A DNA stretch of 64,000 bases from UBA4416 sp040386075 (GCA_040386075.1 JAZKGE010000048.1:1-64000), one strand, 5' to 3'. Shown: positions 28,163 through 38,014, counted from the stretch's first letter. Numbers and translations: made by a program. The notes: generated from the sequence alone by a model not told the origin.

Positions 28163-29236
28163 TTAATTACCTTTTTTAAAGTCATTAAAGCCAACCATCA
28201 AGCCAATGGTATGAGAGTTGCCTGTTAGAGCATATTTGGAATAGGCATAATCCAAATGGAATTTGAATACCTTAAGTCCAAAACCTACCGATAAACCGTT
28301 TGCTTTTTTAACATCCGGTAAAGCCATTTCTAATCCTTTTCTGAAGTTATAGGCCAGCCTTACTGTAAAGTTCTTACCAAACAAGATCTCGGTGCCCAGT
28401 ACTAAATGACGACCAAATTTATCCAACCCTGTCTTAACTTTGTCGTTCCTGATCTGTTTTTTTGTTTTAACAATAGGTTTATTGGTAAAAGGATCAATAT
28501 CGGAAGTTGCTTTTTGAGGATCAACATAAGTTAGATCCCATTTTAATAATTGATCATATTGCACAATTACCCGGAAAGGTGCTTTAGATATTTTTTTACT
28601 CAAACCTAATACAACATTTTGAGGCAAGGTTTCTTTTGGTCCGTTCTCAGAAAAGGCTTTCCATTGTCTGCCATAATTTCTTGCCAGTAAAGATATTACT
28701 AACTGCTTTTTATTATGGTAGGTTAAACCCACATCCACAGCGCTTCCAAATGATGAATAAATATCGTAATGAGAATAGATTGTTTTTAAAGAAACTCCTA
28801 ATGAGAGTGTACTATCCTGGTTCAGGGTTTTGGCAAACGATAAATTCAAAGAATAATCGGCGGCTTTAAAGTTTCCTGTTTCCACATCAAATTCTGTTCT
28901 CCCATCAAATTTGCCATAGTTAAAATATTGTAAGCCTGCACCAAATGTGCCATGCTTTTTTAACTGGTGTGCATATAAAAAGTTCCCGTAATTTACATCA
29001 GAAACAAAATTCACATAATTAAATGACAATTGCTTATGGCAATCCGGATTTAGTAAAGCCGGGTTGCTATAGCCCAGGTTTACATCTTTATCCCAGATGG
29101 CCGTTGTGGCTCCGCCCAGAGCATTAGAACGGGCCGGAACCGGAAGATCTAAAAAACTAAATGTTTTGTTTCCCCCTATCTGGGCAACCATTCCGGTACT
29201 AACTACAAGGAAAAGATATGTTACGATTTTTTTCAA
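28163..29236 (-). CDS. porQ: Type IX secretion system protein PorQ
   Basis: Outer-membrane beta-barrel of the PorV/PorQ family, needed in characterised Bacteroidota for release and attachment of T9SS cargo. It has a signal peptide ending near MVAQ and the family opening FSFLDLPVPARSNALGGATTAIWDKDVNLGYSNPALLNP. Alternating strands follow and the protein ends in GLMVGFNDFKKG. At 357 residues the length is as expected. It lies 39 bp downstream of the tryptophan dioxygenase gene on the same strand. Seven proteins in this window carry the T9SS sorting domain that this system handles. Confidence 0.87.
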   Translation of the reverse strand: MKKIVTYLFLVVSTGMVAQIGGNKTFSFLDLPVPARSNALGGATTAIWDKDVNLGYSNPALLNPDCHKQLSFNYVNFVSDVNYGNFLYAHQLKKHGTFGAGLQYFNYGKFDGRTEFDVETGNFKAADYSLNLSFAKTLNQDSTLSLGVSLKTIYSHYDIYSSFGSAVDVGLTYHNKKQLVISLLARNYGRQWKAFSENGPKETLPQNVVLGLSKKISKAPFRVIVQYDQLLKWDLTYVDPQKATSDIDPFTNKPIVKTKKQIRNDKVKTGLDKFGRHLVLGTEILFGKNFTVRLAYNFRKGLEMALPDVKKANGLSVGFGLKVFKFHLDYAYSKYALTGNSHTIGLMVGFNDFKKGN

Positions 29237-29275
29237 TATGATTATAAACGCTTAGATCTGAGATTTATTGTGTTG

Positions 29276-30283
29276 CTATTTAGTTACTCTAAACACGTTG
29301 GTTTCAACCCAGCCTTTCCCCCAGTCTTCGTGTTCCTGCTCTGTCCATATTTCTGGATAAAAAATACGTTTCTGGAAGCGTGGAGGCAAGTATTTTTGCC
29401 AGTTAGTTCCACCCGTAGCAGCAACATCTTCAGTATTTTGCTGTAAATAACGCACAGCACTTTTGTAATGCATCAATGGCCAGTTAATGTTCACATTAAC
29501 ATCCAGTTCTTTTAAAGCATTCACTAATTTTGGATTTTGCTGATCGTCAGCTGATAGTGATTTATACTTTGCCCAGATGTTTTTTGTTTGATATTCCTTA
29601 GCTAAAGCAATAAACTCGGCACCATATTTTTTCTCGAACTGATTTAAGGTTAACGTTTTTTTGCCAGTGGCTAGTTCTGTAGCGCCTTTGTTCCAGTAAA
29701 TATTCTGGAACATTTCTTCAATACTTGGGTTTGTACCTTTCATAGATGGTCTTACTTCTTTATCCACCAGGTTAAAAAAATCGGTTGCCAAAATTTCTAT
29801 TTTACGGTATTGAGCGCTTTGGAAACCACTTGCCGGCAATAAAGCCATTCGGTAACGCAGGAACTGCTCTTTTTCCATACCGTCAACCATGATCTCAAAT
29901 GATTTGGTTAATGATTCAAAATAACGGTTGATACGGGTTACGCGATCTGCAAAAAAGTTCGCGTCCAATTTATCTTTCCAACCGAGGTTTTGTCCACTTG
30001 GTAAAATGTTAGGGCCATTATTACCGATCTGCTCCATTTCGTGTAACGACAATTTGAAATATAATTCGGTGATCTGATGATACATGATAAAGATCTTCTC
30101 GTCCGGAAAATCTGTCTTTGGATTTTGCAATGTTAATAACGTTTCAACTTGTATATAATCCCAATATGTTAAGTAGTTTGATAATAAAAGTCCATCTAAA
30201 TAACTATCCAGACTTTGACCCATTTGCAGGTATTTTTCTTCAAGCTGATTTACCCGGTCTACAATTTCTTTTTTTAATTCCAT
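29276..30283 (-). CDS. kynA: Tryptophan 2,3-dioxygenase family protein
   Basis: Heme enzyme that opens the indole ring of L-tryptophan to N-formylkynurenine. Family motifs are LLSNYLTYWDYIQVETLL, then IMYHQITELYFKLSLHEM (the YHQ...ELYFK helix with the substrate/heme-contacting histidine) and RFQKRIFYPEI at the C-terminus. The protein is 335 residues, somewhat longer than the proteobacterial enzymes. No kynureninase, kynurenine formamidase or kynurenine monooxygenase gene is within the window, so its pathway context is not visible. A TATTTTTG at 30320-30313 may be its -7 promoter element. Confidence 0.88.
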   Translation of the reverse strand: MELKKEIVDRVNQLEEKYLQMGQSLDSYLDGLLLSNYLTYWDYIQVETLLTLQNPKTDFPDEKIFIMYHQITELYFKLSLHEMEQIGNNGPNILPSGQNLGWKDKLDANFFADRVTRINRYFESLTKSFEIMVDGMEKEQFLRYRMALLPASGFQSAQYRKIEILATDFFNLVDKEVRPSMKGTNPSIEEMFQNIYWNKGATELATGKKTLTLNQFEKKYGAEFIALAKEYQTKNIWAKYKSLSADDQQNPKLVNALKELDVNVNINWPLMHYKSAVRYLQQNTEDVAATGGTNWQKYLPPRFQKRIFYPEIWTEQEHEDWGKGWVETNVFRVTK

Positions 30284-30312
30284 CGTGTTTTCTTTAAGTG
30301 GCGCTAAGATAC

Positions 30313-30320
30313 CAAAAATA
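30313..30320 (-). promoter_or_regulatory. Candidate -7 element of the tryptophan dioxygenase gene
   Basis: Reads TATTTTTG on the minus strand (TANNTTTG), 30 bp upstream of the ATG. It coincides with the T-tract of the upstream terminator. No clear -33 TTG. Confidence 0.3.
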
Positions 30321-30352
30321 AAAAAGGATATGAATTATATCCATATCCTTTT
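30321..30352 (-). terminator. Rho-independent terminator after the DUF3108 gene
   Basis: An 11-bp perfect stem AAAAGGATATG / CATATCCTTTT (30322-30332 with 30342-30352) around a nine-base loop. It is followed on the minus strand by a T-rich tract, 18 bp after the stop at 30371. Confidence 0.85.
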
Positions 30353-30370
30353 AATTATTTAATTTTTACC

Positions 30371-31222
30371 TTATTTTTTGACCTCTGAAGTAGGGTTTGC
30401 CAGATTTTTTACACTTACAATATCTAACTTAACAGATCCTACTACCAATTTGGCCTGAGCTCTTAACGGAACGTGATTTTTATCGTCGGTTAACCAGACA
30501 TTTAAATCGTCTTCACGTTTAAAAATACGTCCTTTTTGTACTATCGGTCTGAATTTCACACAATTAAACGTACCAATATCACAGGTAATCTTTTCTTTGC
30601 CAATATATCTGATCTTTAAAGGCCATATTTCCTTATCTACAATGCTGTTTATAGTAAATACATCGCCTTCTTTAGCATCGGTAAGATCTAAATTTCGGGC
30701 AGAATAAAAAGCCGAGATCATATCCTGTGTTCCCTGCGGAATATCTACTTTCTCGCCTCCACCAACATCCACTTTGTTTGTGTAGTGGTTAAATGTATAA
30801 TCCTGATTGATGGTTACACCGCCTTCGTATACTCTGCGAACAAACATCCAGGGCAACATAGCATCTTTATCAATAAATGTTTCGTAACGATCGCGCACTT
30901 TAAAGAACCAATCGAATGTGCCTTTAGAATAGCCGTTTCCAACAACGTGGTAGACTTTTCTTCCACCTACTTCAAGAAGATCAGGCTTTACTTCCATTAC
31001 AATAACTCCAGCATCCATTACACCGTAGTGTAAACGGTATGACAAGATCTCGCCTTCTTTAAAAGCTTCGTTTGGTTTTAGCGGTAATTCTTTTTTAGGT
31101 GTATTTTGTGGTAAAACTTGTTCCAATTTTTCTTCAGATGAAACGATCTTTACTGCCGAACATAAGGCTACAATAGATACAGCGGCAGTTGTAATAATTG
31201 CGATATGCTTAATTGTTTTCAT
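30371..31222 (-). CDS. DUF3108 domain protein
   Basis: A 283-residue exported protein with an N-terminal hydrophobic signal or anchor (residues 7-26). The domain is recognisable from PNEAFKEGEILSYRLHYGVMDAGVIVMEV and, later, YETFIDKDAMLPWMFVRR, GTQDMISAFYSAR, KFRPIVQKGRIF and VWLTDDKNHVPLRAQAKL. This order is typical of DUF3108, a periplasmic beta-rich domain of unknown function related in fold to lipoprotein carriers. It is transcribed alone: a strong terminator follows and a divergent gene precedes. Confidence 0.87.
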   Translation of the reverse strand: MKTIKHIAIITTAAVSIVALCSAVKIVSSEEKLEQVLPQNTPKKELPLKPNEAFKEGEILSYRLHYGVMDAGVIVMEVKPDLLEVGGRKVYHVVGNGYSKGTFDWFFKVRDRYETFIDKDAMLPWMFVRRVYEGGVTINQDYTFNHYTNKVDVGGGEKVDIPQGTQDMISAFYSARNLDLTDAKEGDVFTINSIVDKEIWPLKIRYIGKEKITCDIGTFNCVKFRPIVQKGRIFKREDDLNVWLTDDKNHVPLRAQAKLVVGSVKLDIVSVKNLANPTSEVKK

Positions 31223-31315
31223 ACTCTAGTAAATTCAAACCTTATGCCAAGATAAATCTACGGAATTATTCGCTGTTAAAATATGTAAAATATGAAAAGG
31301 TACAGGCAAGGCCGC

Positions 31316-31323
31316 TATATTTG
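31316..31323 (+). promoter_or_regulatory. Candidate -7 element of the I42 inhibitor gene
   Basis: TATATTTG matches TANNTTTG. It lies 66 bp upstream of the ATG at 31390. The -33 region lacks a clear TTG. Confidence 0.3.
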
Positions 31324-31389
31324 TAAAACACAACGCTTCTAAAACACACAATTACCAAGGAAAACAATAATCACACAAAAATTAATCTT

Positions 31390-31728
31390 ATGAAAACCTA
31401 TATATTACTCAGTTTTTTAGCTTTATTTACCCTAAACTGCTCATACAGGCAGGCTGACAAAGTGTCTCCTTTAGCAAACGAAATCCCAAAAGGGGAAAAA
31501 TTCAGGATCACGTTACCCGAAGATCATACAACCGGATATATGTGGCAGATAGACAATAAGTTTGATGGTAAGGTACTTGATTATTATGGATCGGTATTCA
31601 GAGGTAATGAAAAAGGTGTTGATTTTAATTTTGTGGCTCTGGAAAAAGGCAAAACTATTGTGAATTTTACCTTAATTAAATACCGCGACACTTCGGAAGT
31701 AAAACAATTTATTATTGATGTAAAGTAG
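31390..31728 (+). CDS. Chagasin-like (I42) cysteine protease inhibitor lipoprotein
   Basis: A 112-residue lipoprotein with lipobox LNC (cysteine near residue 17). The mature domain has the I42 pattern GEKFRITLPEDHTTGYMWQI, where the T-T-G-Y-x-W loop corresponds to the NPTTG(Y/F)xW inhibitory loop. FVALEKGKTIVNFTLIKY matches the second conserved G-x-x-x-I strand region. Family members block papain-like cysteine proteases. Here it could guard the periplasm or surface against an endogenous or foreign protease; no target is visible nearby. The stop lies 5 bp from the stop of the convergent TamB-like gene. Confidence 0.8.
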   Translation: MKTYILLSFLALFTLNCSYRQADKVSPLANEIPKGEKFRITLPEDHTTGYMWQIDNKFDGKVLDYYGSVFRGNEKGVDFNFVALEKGKTIVNFTLIKYRDTSEVKQFIIDVK

Positions 31729-31733
31729 CAGAA

Positions 31734-34700
31734 TTACTTTACAGGCGCTTTTTTCTTTCTGAATTTATCCAGGTAACGTTTGTATAGCTCACTTAGATTT
31801 TCATATTCTTCCCTGTAAAATATACCTACGCCTTGAGTAAATGATCCTCCGGTTGTTGCTATCTCTACATTATCATTACTCCGGTTGAATGCTTTTACCC
31901 TATATCTCCCCGACTCTGTTAATTTATATTCCAAGGTTACATCACCAATTAAGTTACTGGTATTATTACTTTTTTGAGTAGTACTGGATGGCGCATTATT
32001 GTTACTGGCTACACCAAAATTTCCGTCAATTACCAAACGGTTATTAAATAATTGCTTGGAAAGAGCCAGATCCAACTCATCGCTGCTTAACGTACCTCCC
32101 GGTCTGTAATTTACACCAATGTCAACATCTTTGGTAACGCCATTTAACCAGTTACTCATTTTATTACTCAACATTTCTGAGCCTGTTGCCGCAGCTGCTC
32201 CACCTGCACTAATACCGCCTCCACCAGAAACCGATACGGGCGTTATGAAACTCCGTAAAAGCAATAAGGCAAACACCTGCCGATTCATTTCATTTTCGTC
32301 GCTCAAAATACTCCTGATGGCTGAGCGTGTGGTTTCATCTATAGTTGGCAACTCTATTCCAAATGAAATGTTTGGAGACGTTAATTTATCCCTCATGTAT
32401 AATTTACAATCCACAGGAAAGCGTTTGTTGTAATTATTTAATGAATCATTTGGAAATAATGGCTTGATGGATGCGCGCTGTTTGTAGTTAGCTACAATAT
32501 CAATATTGGCTTTATACACGTTACCATTCCATTTGATAGAACTTCCCTTTTGGATCTCAAATTTTTTGGTCACAAAATCTTCCAACGTAAATAAATAGTC
32601 ACCGCTTGCAAGCACATAGTCGCCGTACATATCAAACTTGCCTTTTGAATTTATTTTCAAATTCAAGTTACCATCACCCCTTGCCTTAATCACATCACCT
32701 GATTTTTCATCAAAGATCAACTGCACCTCTGCATCTCTGGTTGCCTCCAAATTGAAATCCAATGAAAAGTTAGAGCGCGTATTTTTAACAACGGTTTTAA
32801 TAGTATCTTTTGTAACAAATCTTATAAAATCATTACTCCCAATTTCCGACGGACCATCCAAAGGAATATAAAAATAAGTTCCTCCGTTGGTCTTTAAATT
32901 CAGTTCCATTTTTATGTCTTCCAAAAAGCCATAAATACCTGCATTTCCGGAAGCATAGGCTGTGCCATAATATGCAGGGTTATTGGCAGCGGTAGTATTA
33001 AGTACCATTAGTTTATTCGTATTAACGTCAAAGTCAATACGCATATCCTTAAAGTTATTATGAAATATATTGCCGTATACACTTCCAACATTACCCATTT
33101 TATCACGGATCTCGATATTTTCAAAATTTATCTGCTTCGGCATAATATCAACATACCCACTTACCGAATACTGTACATTCAGAAAATCCACGATCATTAT
33201 ACATTTAAAGAATTTCAATTTGGCATTTATCTGTGGGTTGTCCAGTGTTCCTGTGACCTTACCATTTCCCGTCAGGAAACCCACCTTAAAGGTTAAAATA
33301 TCTTTGAGATAAGGCTGAAGCAAAGAAAGGTCGAAGGGTTCTGCCTTAAAGGTAATATCAATATTTTCCTCTTTCTTTTTAGGATAATAGTAGCCCTGAA
33401 ATTCGATATTCTTTAAATTATTTCCATCAAAGTCTTTTGCAAATGCCGAAAAGCCATTAATATTCACATATTCTTTTTCAGGATTGTATTCGCTTTTTAT
33501 TTCACCATAACCTATAAGTTTGTTATTGAATTTAAATTCTTTGAATGTAATATCACTTGATATCAAAGATTTACCAAACAAACCATACACGCTGGTGTTG
33601 CCTGTTAAGCTTCCATCAATAGTAACTTTTGAGTCTTCAAGAAAAGGATTTAGCTGTGATAATCTAAAATTTTGAATGAAAACATCGAATTTATCTTCGC
33701 TCTTTTTTGATAGTTTTCCATCAAGAGTGATCAACTGATTTTGATTGTAAAAAGTTAAAGAATTAATACTTACCGTGCCTGACGTATCTATTATAACCGG
33801 GTTGGCTTTCACGATCTGCCAAACACTATCTTCAACCGTGTATTTTATTTTATCGAATAAAACGGTGGCACTGCTGTTATCAAATTGTGCTTTTCCGGTT
33901 ATTACTCCTGCATTTTTTGGGCTCAACAAATTATCCCAGTTCAAATTAAAATCAGTGGTCTTATCATTAGCTGTAAATACAAATGCTGGATTTTTAAAAG
34001 CAAAACTATCCGACACATTAATGGCTTTGGCTTTGTATGTTATAGCTACACCATGAGGCAAAGAGTTTACTTCAATGTTATTTTCCCTGAATTTAATTCC
34101 TGAATACTGTATCACATCACTATTCGTTCGAAGGTTCAAATAATTAATGGACGCGTCAAACGAACCCTGGATCATTGTATTCTGACTTATCATCAGATCT
34201 TTCAGAAACAACTCATTAACAACAGCAAAGTTCTTAATTTTAATATTCAGCTCCGCCTCATCAGTATAAATGTAACGTGTGCGAGATTTTACAAAGGTTG
34301 GGAAGTATTCATTGAGGTATTGTGTAAATGCCGCCGGAAGTGTACTTAAATTATACCTTCCTTTTAATTCAATATTAGCAATACTTGAGTTTAACTTGAT
34401 ATTTTTATAAGCAGTTGCCTGATCAAGTTCCAAATTAAAACTACTCAGTTTTAAAGTTTTATTTTCTGTTCGATAGATCGTGTTATCAAAATTAATGAGG
34501 CCACTTAAATTATCAATGCTGTTACCATTTAAATTGATCAATATCTGAGAAGAGACCTTCCCGTTTAATTGGGAAGTTGCAAAATTGGTTTTCTGCAGAT
34601 CAAAGTTATTGATGGTGGAAATAAAATCCATTTTGGGAACTTTGTCAGTAAAATCAATGGTCCCGTTAAAATCGAAATTAGCGCTGCTATCCTTACTCGC

Positions 34701-36221
34701 TACATTTCCAGTGAAGATCTGTTTTTTAAATTGTCCATCTATCTTTACATTATCATACTGATACTTATTGTATGTTATTGACTGAACAACGCCATCAAAA
34801 GTAGCATCCAGCTCTTTCTGTGTAAGTCCCCTACCTTTTATTTTTGTGGACAATGAGATAGGGCCAACAAATTTCACATCCGGAAATAACTTTGATAAAT
34901 TAAAATTGGTGGTTGCAATAGAGCCTGAATATTCAATTAATTTGGATTTGTTTGTATTGTTTACCTGAAGGTCTGTTTTAATATTTCCTACATCTGTTTT
35001 AAAGGTACCATAGGTTGCAAAATTATTTATGAAACCATCAAACTTTCCTTTATAAGAAATAACACCTAATTTTCCTATTTCTTTAGGTAAACTTAAATAA
35101 GTGGATTTATCAAATGGCGGGATCGGAAATTTTTCAAGGTCGGCTTTTGAAGTTGATAATTTTTCGGCATCGAAATGAATAAATGACTTATCAATATCAG
35201 GCAGTCCTGTAATACTCATATCGCCAATAAATTGCGTACTACTGCGGTAGCTGATCATCATTTCTGTTCCGCTCAGATCATTTACGAAACCCCGTACTTT
35301 TCCTTTAACAACTAAAACTTCATGAAAACCATTTAGTTCTTCAGCAAAATAAGCAATGTCTTTAAAGTTAACGTAAGTACTGTCTTTTAATCTTCCCTTG
35401 ATATAAACTTTATTAATAAAATCAAGATAATCTTCCCAGTGATCGTACTTAAAACTCAACCGGCCTTTAACAAGGCTGTTAGCAGTTTTTAAATAAATAC
35501 TATCGCAACGCAATTCGGTTGATGAGATCCTGGCTTTAGTGGTTAAGTTCTTTAATTCGAGTCCGCAATGCTCAACAGCACTCAATCCGGTAATTTGTGC
35601 GCCAATGGTATCGCCTTTAAAACTAATATCAGTTAAAGTGCCATAAGCATGTGATACATGAATGTGATTGAAATTCATGTTACGCACCACCTTATCCGTA
35701 TCTCTTAAAAGACGATAGGTAAAATCAACATTATTTAATTTTAACGCTCCGTATTTGATCTTCCATGGAGAAGGTGTAGTATCATTGGGCAATGTATCTG
35801 TTGAAGTAAAATAATCTGCCAGGTATTGAAAGTTCCAATCGTCTTCATTCTTGTACTTTAGAAGTTTAACTTTTATATCAGATAATTTAACTTCATCCAG
35901 GTTAAGTTTCTTTTTATCAAAATTAAATCCGCTTACATCAACGGTAATGCTTTTACCATAAACCAGGGTATCATTATGCTTATCGCTTAAAAAAACGCCT
36001 TGCAGTGTAACATTACTGATTAGGGATATCTTAAGTCGTTCAATATCCACTTTAGCATTTAACTCGCGGCTTAAATATGCGGTTACTTTTTTGGCCGCCC
36101 AGGTTTGAAATGCCTCTGTTTGAACGGTTACATACATCACATCTACAAAAACCACAATAAGTAACAGGGAAAACAGTATTGTTTTCCATATTATTCTTGT
36201 AATTTTGCCCAATTTACTCAT
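31734..36221 (-). CDS. TamB-like translocation and assembly module / AsmA-like giant
   Basis: A 1,495-residue inner-membrane-anchored protein spanning the periplasm. One membrane helix near residues 10-32 is followed by an AsmA-like start (AKKVTAYLSRELNAKVDIERLKI). About 1,000 residues of repetitive beta-strand sequence, expected to form a long groove, lead to the C-terminal TamB/DUF490 domain (NLKINSKGKFDMYGDYVLASGDYLF; YMRDKLTSPNISFGIELP; EMNRQVFALLLLRSF). In other bacteria TamB-type proteins work in lipid transport or outer-membrane protein assembly. Bacteroidota versions of this length are usual. No TamA-like gene is adjacent. Confidence 0.88.
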   Translation of the reverse strand: MSKLGKITRIIWKTILFSLLLIVVFVDVMYVTVQTEAFQTWAAKKVTAYLSRELNAKVDIERLKISLISNVTLQGVFLSDKHNDTLVYGKSITVDVSGFNFDKKKLNLDEVKLSDIKVKLLKYKNEDDWNFQYLADYFTSTDTLPNDTTPSPWKIKYGALKLNNVDFTYRLLRDTDKVVRNMNFNHIHVSHAYGTLTDISFKGDTIGAQITGLSAVEHCGLELKNLTTKARISSTELRCDSIYLKTANSLVKGRLSFKYDHWEDYLDFINKVYIKGRLKDSTYVNFKDIAYFAEELNGFHEVLVVKGKVRGFVNDLSGTEMMISYRSSTQFIGDMSITGLPDIDKSFIHFDAEKLSTSKADLEKFPIPPFDKSTYLSLPKEIGKLGVISYKGKFDGFINNFATYGTFKTDVGNIKTDLQVNNTNKSKLIEYSGSIATTNFNLSKLFPDVKFVGPISLSTKIKGRGLTQKELDATFDGVVQSITYNKYQYDNVKIDGQFKKQIFTGNVASKDSSANFDFNGTIDFTDKVPKMDFISTINNFDLQKTNFATSQLNGKVSSQILINLNGNSIDNLSGLINFDNTIYRTENKTLKLSSFNLELDQATAYKNIKLNSSIANIELKGRYNLSTLPAAFTQYLNEYFPTFVKSRTRYIYTDEAELNIKIKNFAVVNELFLKDLMISQNTMIQGSFDASINYLNLRTNSDVIQYSGIKFRENNIEVNSLPHGVAITYKAKAINVSDSFAFKNPAFVFTANDKTTDFNLNWDNLLSPKNAGVITGKAQFDNSSATVLFDKIKYTVEDSVWQIVKANPVIIDTSGTVSINSLTFYNQNQLITLDGKLSKKSEDKFDVFIQNFRLSQLNPFLEDSKVTIDGSLTGNTSVYGLFGKSLISSDITFKEFKFNNKLIGYGEIKSEYNPEKEYVNINGFSAFAKDFDGNNLKNIEFQGYYYPKKKEENIDITFKAEPFDLSLLQPYLKDILTFKVGFLTGNGKVTGTLDNPQINAKLKFFKCIMIVDFLNVQYSVSGYVDIMPKQINFENIEIRDKMGNVGSVYGNIFHNNFKDMRIDFDVNTNKLMVLNTTAANNPAYYGTAYASGNAGIYGFLEDIKMELNLKTNGGTYFYIPLDGPSEIGSNDFIRFVTKDTIKTVVKNTRSNFSLDFNLEATRDAEVQLIFDEKSGDVIKARGDGNLNLKINSKGKFDMYGDYVLASGDYLFTLEDFVTKKFEIQKGSSIKWNGNVYKANIDIVANYKQRASIKPLFPNDSLNNYNKRFPVDCKLYMRDKLTSPNISFGIELPTIDETTRSAIRSILSDENEMNRQVFALLLLRSFITPVSVSGGGGISAGGAAAATGSEMLSNKMSNWLNGVTKDVDIGVNYRPGGTLSSDELDLALSKQLFNNRLVIDGNFGVASNNNAPSSTTQKSNNTSNLIGDVTLEYKLTESGRYRVKAFNRSNDNVEIATTGGSFTQGVGIFYREEYENLSELYKRYLDKFRKKKAPVK

Positions 36222-36302
36222 AGTGTATAAAAATAACGAAATAACCCAAACTAAGTACGTTAATAATCATTAAGATTTTTACGTAATACCCTTGATAATA
36301 TT

Positions 36303-37343
36303 ATGCCACAAGACCTAAATCATACAAAAGATATCTATATTTTAGGGATAGAATCGAGCTGTGATGACACCTCTTGTGCGGTGCTCAAAAACAATTTGTT
36401 ATTATCCAATATTACTGCCAATCAAAGTATTCATGAGCAATACGGCGGTGTAATACCTGAACTCGCAAGCAGGGATCATCAAAAAAACATTGTTCCGGTG
36501 GTTGATGCTGCATTAAAAAAAGCCGGTATTACATTGGATCAATTAAGCGGTATTGCAGTAACCCGTGGCCCGGGATTAAGCGGAAGTTTATTGGTTGGCT
36601 TATCATTTGCAAAATCTCTGTCGCTGGCATTGCGTATTCCGTTGATAGAGGTAAATCACATGCAGGGGCATATCTTAGCTCATTTTATTAGTGAAAAAAA
36701 TAAAATACCGCAACCGGAATTCCCATTCTTATGTTTAACGGTAAGTGGTGGGCACACGCAAATTGTAAAAATAACTGATCATTTAACCTTTGAATTATTA
36801 GCAGAAACAGAGGATGATGCCGTTGGCGAAGCTTTTGATAAAGCTGCTAAAATATTGGGATTACCATATCCCGGCGGACCATTGATAGACAAATATGCTA
36901 AGCTAGGTGATGCATCAAAATATAAATTTCCGACACCACATTTAAAAAATAACAACTATAGTTTTAGTGGTGTAAAAACGGCATTCTTATATTTCATACA
37001 GGAACAAACAAAATTGAATTCAAATTTCATTACTGAAAACCTGAATGATATTTGCGCTTCGTACCAGGCACATTTGATTAAGTATCTATTGAAAAATTTA
37101 CTGGCTGTTACTAAAGAAACCAACATCAAACACATTGCTATAGCCGGTGGCGTATCAGCAAATTCGGGGTTAAGAAGCGAGTTAGAAGCTTTAGGAAAAA
37201 AACATCAATGGCAAACCTTTATTCCCAAATTTGAATACTGCACAGATAATGCAGCTATGATAGCTATAACAGGGTACTATAAATTTTTGAAGAAAGAATT
37301 TTGTGGATTGGAAACTACTCCTTTGGCTAGATACCAAATCTAG
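36303..37343 (+). CDS. tsaD: tRNA N6-threonylcarbamoyladenosine transferase
   Basis: Cytosolic enzyme that, with TsaB and TsaE, adds the threonylcarbamoyl group to A37 of ANN-decoding tRNAs. The sequence opens with LGIESSCDDTSCAVL (ASKHA nucleotide-binding fold) and contains GVIPELASRDHQKNI and the metal-binding motif NHMQGHILAH. VSGGHTQIVKI, GEAFDKAAKILGLPYPGG and IAGGVSANSGLR follow in the expected order. Length 346 is standard. The start gives MPQDLNHTKD; the family core starts about ten residues later. It converges with pth and is divergent from the TamB-like gene. Confidence 0.97.
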   Translation: MPQDLNHTKDIYILGIESSCDDTSCAVLKNNLLLSNITANQSIHEQYGGVIPELASRDHQKNIVPVVDAALKKAGITLDQLSGIAVTRGPGLSGSLLVGLSFAKSLSLALRIPLIEVNHMQGHILAHFISEKNKIPQPEFPFLCLTVSGGHTQIVKITDHLTFELLAETEDDAVGEAFDKAAKILGLPYPGGPLIDKYAKLGDASKYKFPTPHLKNNNYSFSGVKTAFLYFIQEQTKLNSNFITENLNDICASYQAHLIKYLLKNLLAVTKETNIKHIAIAGGVSANSGLRSELEALGKKHQWQTFIPKFEYCTDNAAMIAITGYYKFLKKEFCGLETTPLARYQI

Positions 37344-37380
37344 AATGGAAAATGGATAAGGGAAGATGGAAAACGAAATA

Positions 37381-37947
37381 TTACTTCGTATTAAACTCAT
37401 TCATGCAGCGAGCTAAACCAATAAACGCAAAGGCTTTAATAGCATCAGCGGCAATTTTCACACGCTCGTTCAGTGTTTTTTTCTCTTCATCGTTCCATTT
37501 ACCCAACACATAATTTACCTGTGCACCTTTATTAAATTCGCTACTGATCCCAAAGCGTAAACGTGGGTAACTCGTTGTACCCAATATTTCCTGAATGTTT
37601 TTTAATCCATTATGCCCACCATCACTGCCTTTTGGTCCTAATCTGATTTTACCAAATGGTAGGGCTAACTCATCAACAATCACAAGTACATTTTCAATAT
37701 CTATCTTTTCAGATTGCATCCAGTAATTTAAAGCCTTGCCACTTAAATTCATATAAGTGGTTGGTTTAATCAAGATGAGTTGTTTACCTTTATATTTAAA
37801 TTCGGCAACATCAGCCAACCTATCTGATTTGAATTTAAGATCATTTTCTTTAGCCAGATGATCCAGCACTTCAAAGCCAATGTTATGGCGCGTATGAGCA
37901 TACTCGTCTCCGATATTTCCTAAACCAACTATCAAAAATTTACTCAT
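37381..37947 (-). CDS. pth: Peptidyl-tRNA hydrolase
   Basis: Enzyme that releases tRNA from peptidyl-tRNAs dropped by the ribosome. Conserved segments are LIVGLGNIGDEYAHTRHNIGFEVLD (with the catalytic histidine in TRHNIG), LIKPTTYMNLSGKAL, ENVLVIVDELALPFGKIRL (catalytic aspartate region) and GSDGGHNGLKNI. Length 188 is normal. It is convergent with tsaD, with 37 bp between the stops, and divergent from rho. A neighbourhood of ribosome and transcription genes (tsaD, pth, rho) suggests a housekeeping block. Confidence 0.97.
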   Translation of the reverse strand: MSKFLIVGLGNIGDEYAHTRHNIGFEVLDHLAKENDLKFKSDRLADVAEFKYKGKQLILIKPTTYMNLSGKALNYWMQSEKIDIENVLVIVDELALPFGKIRLGPKGSDGGHNGLKNIQEILGTTSYPRLRFGISSEFNKGAQVNYVLGKWNDEEKKTLNERVKIAADAIKAFAFIGLARCMNEFNTK

Positions 37948-38014
37948 GCAACAAAGATATTTTATTTAACAAAACATAGTGTATTTTGGTTACAAAAATA
38001 TACTTTAAAATATT

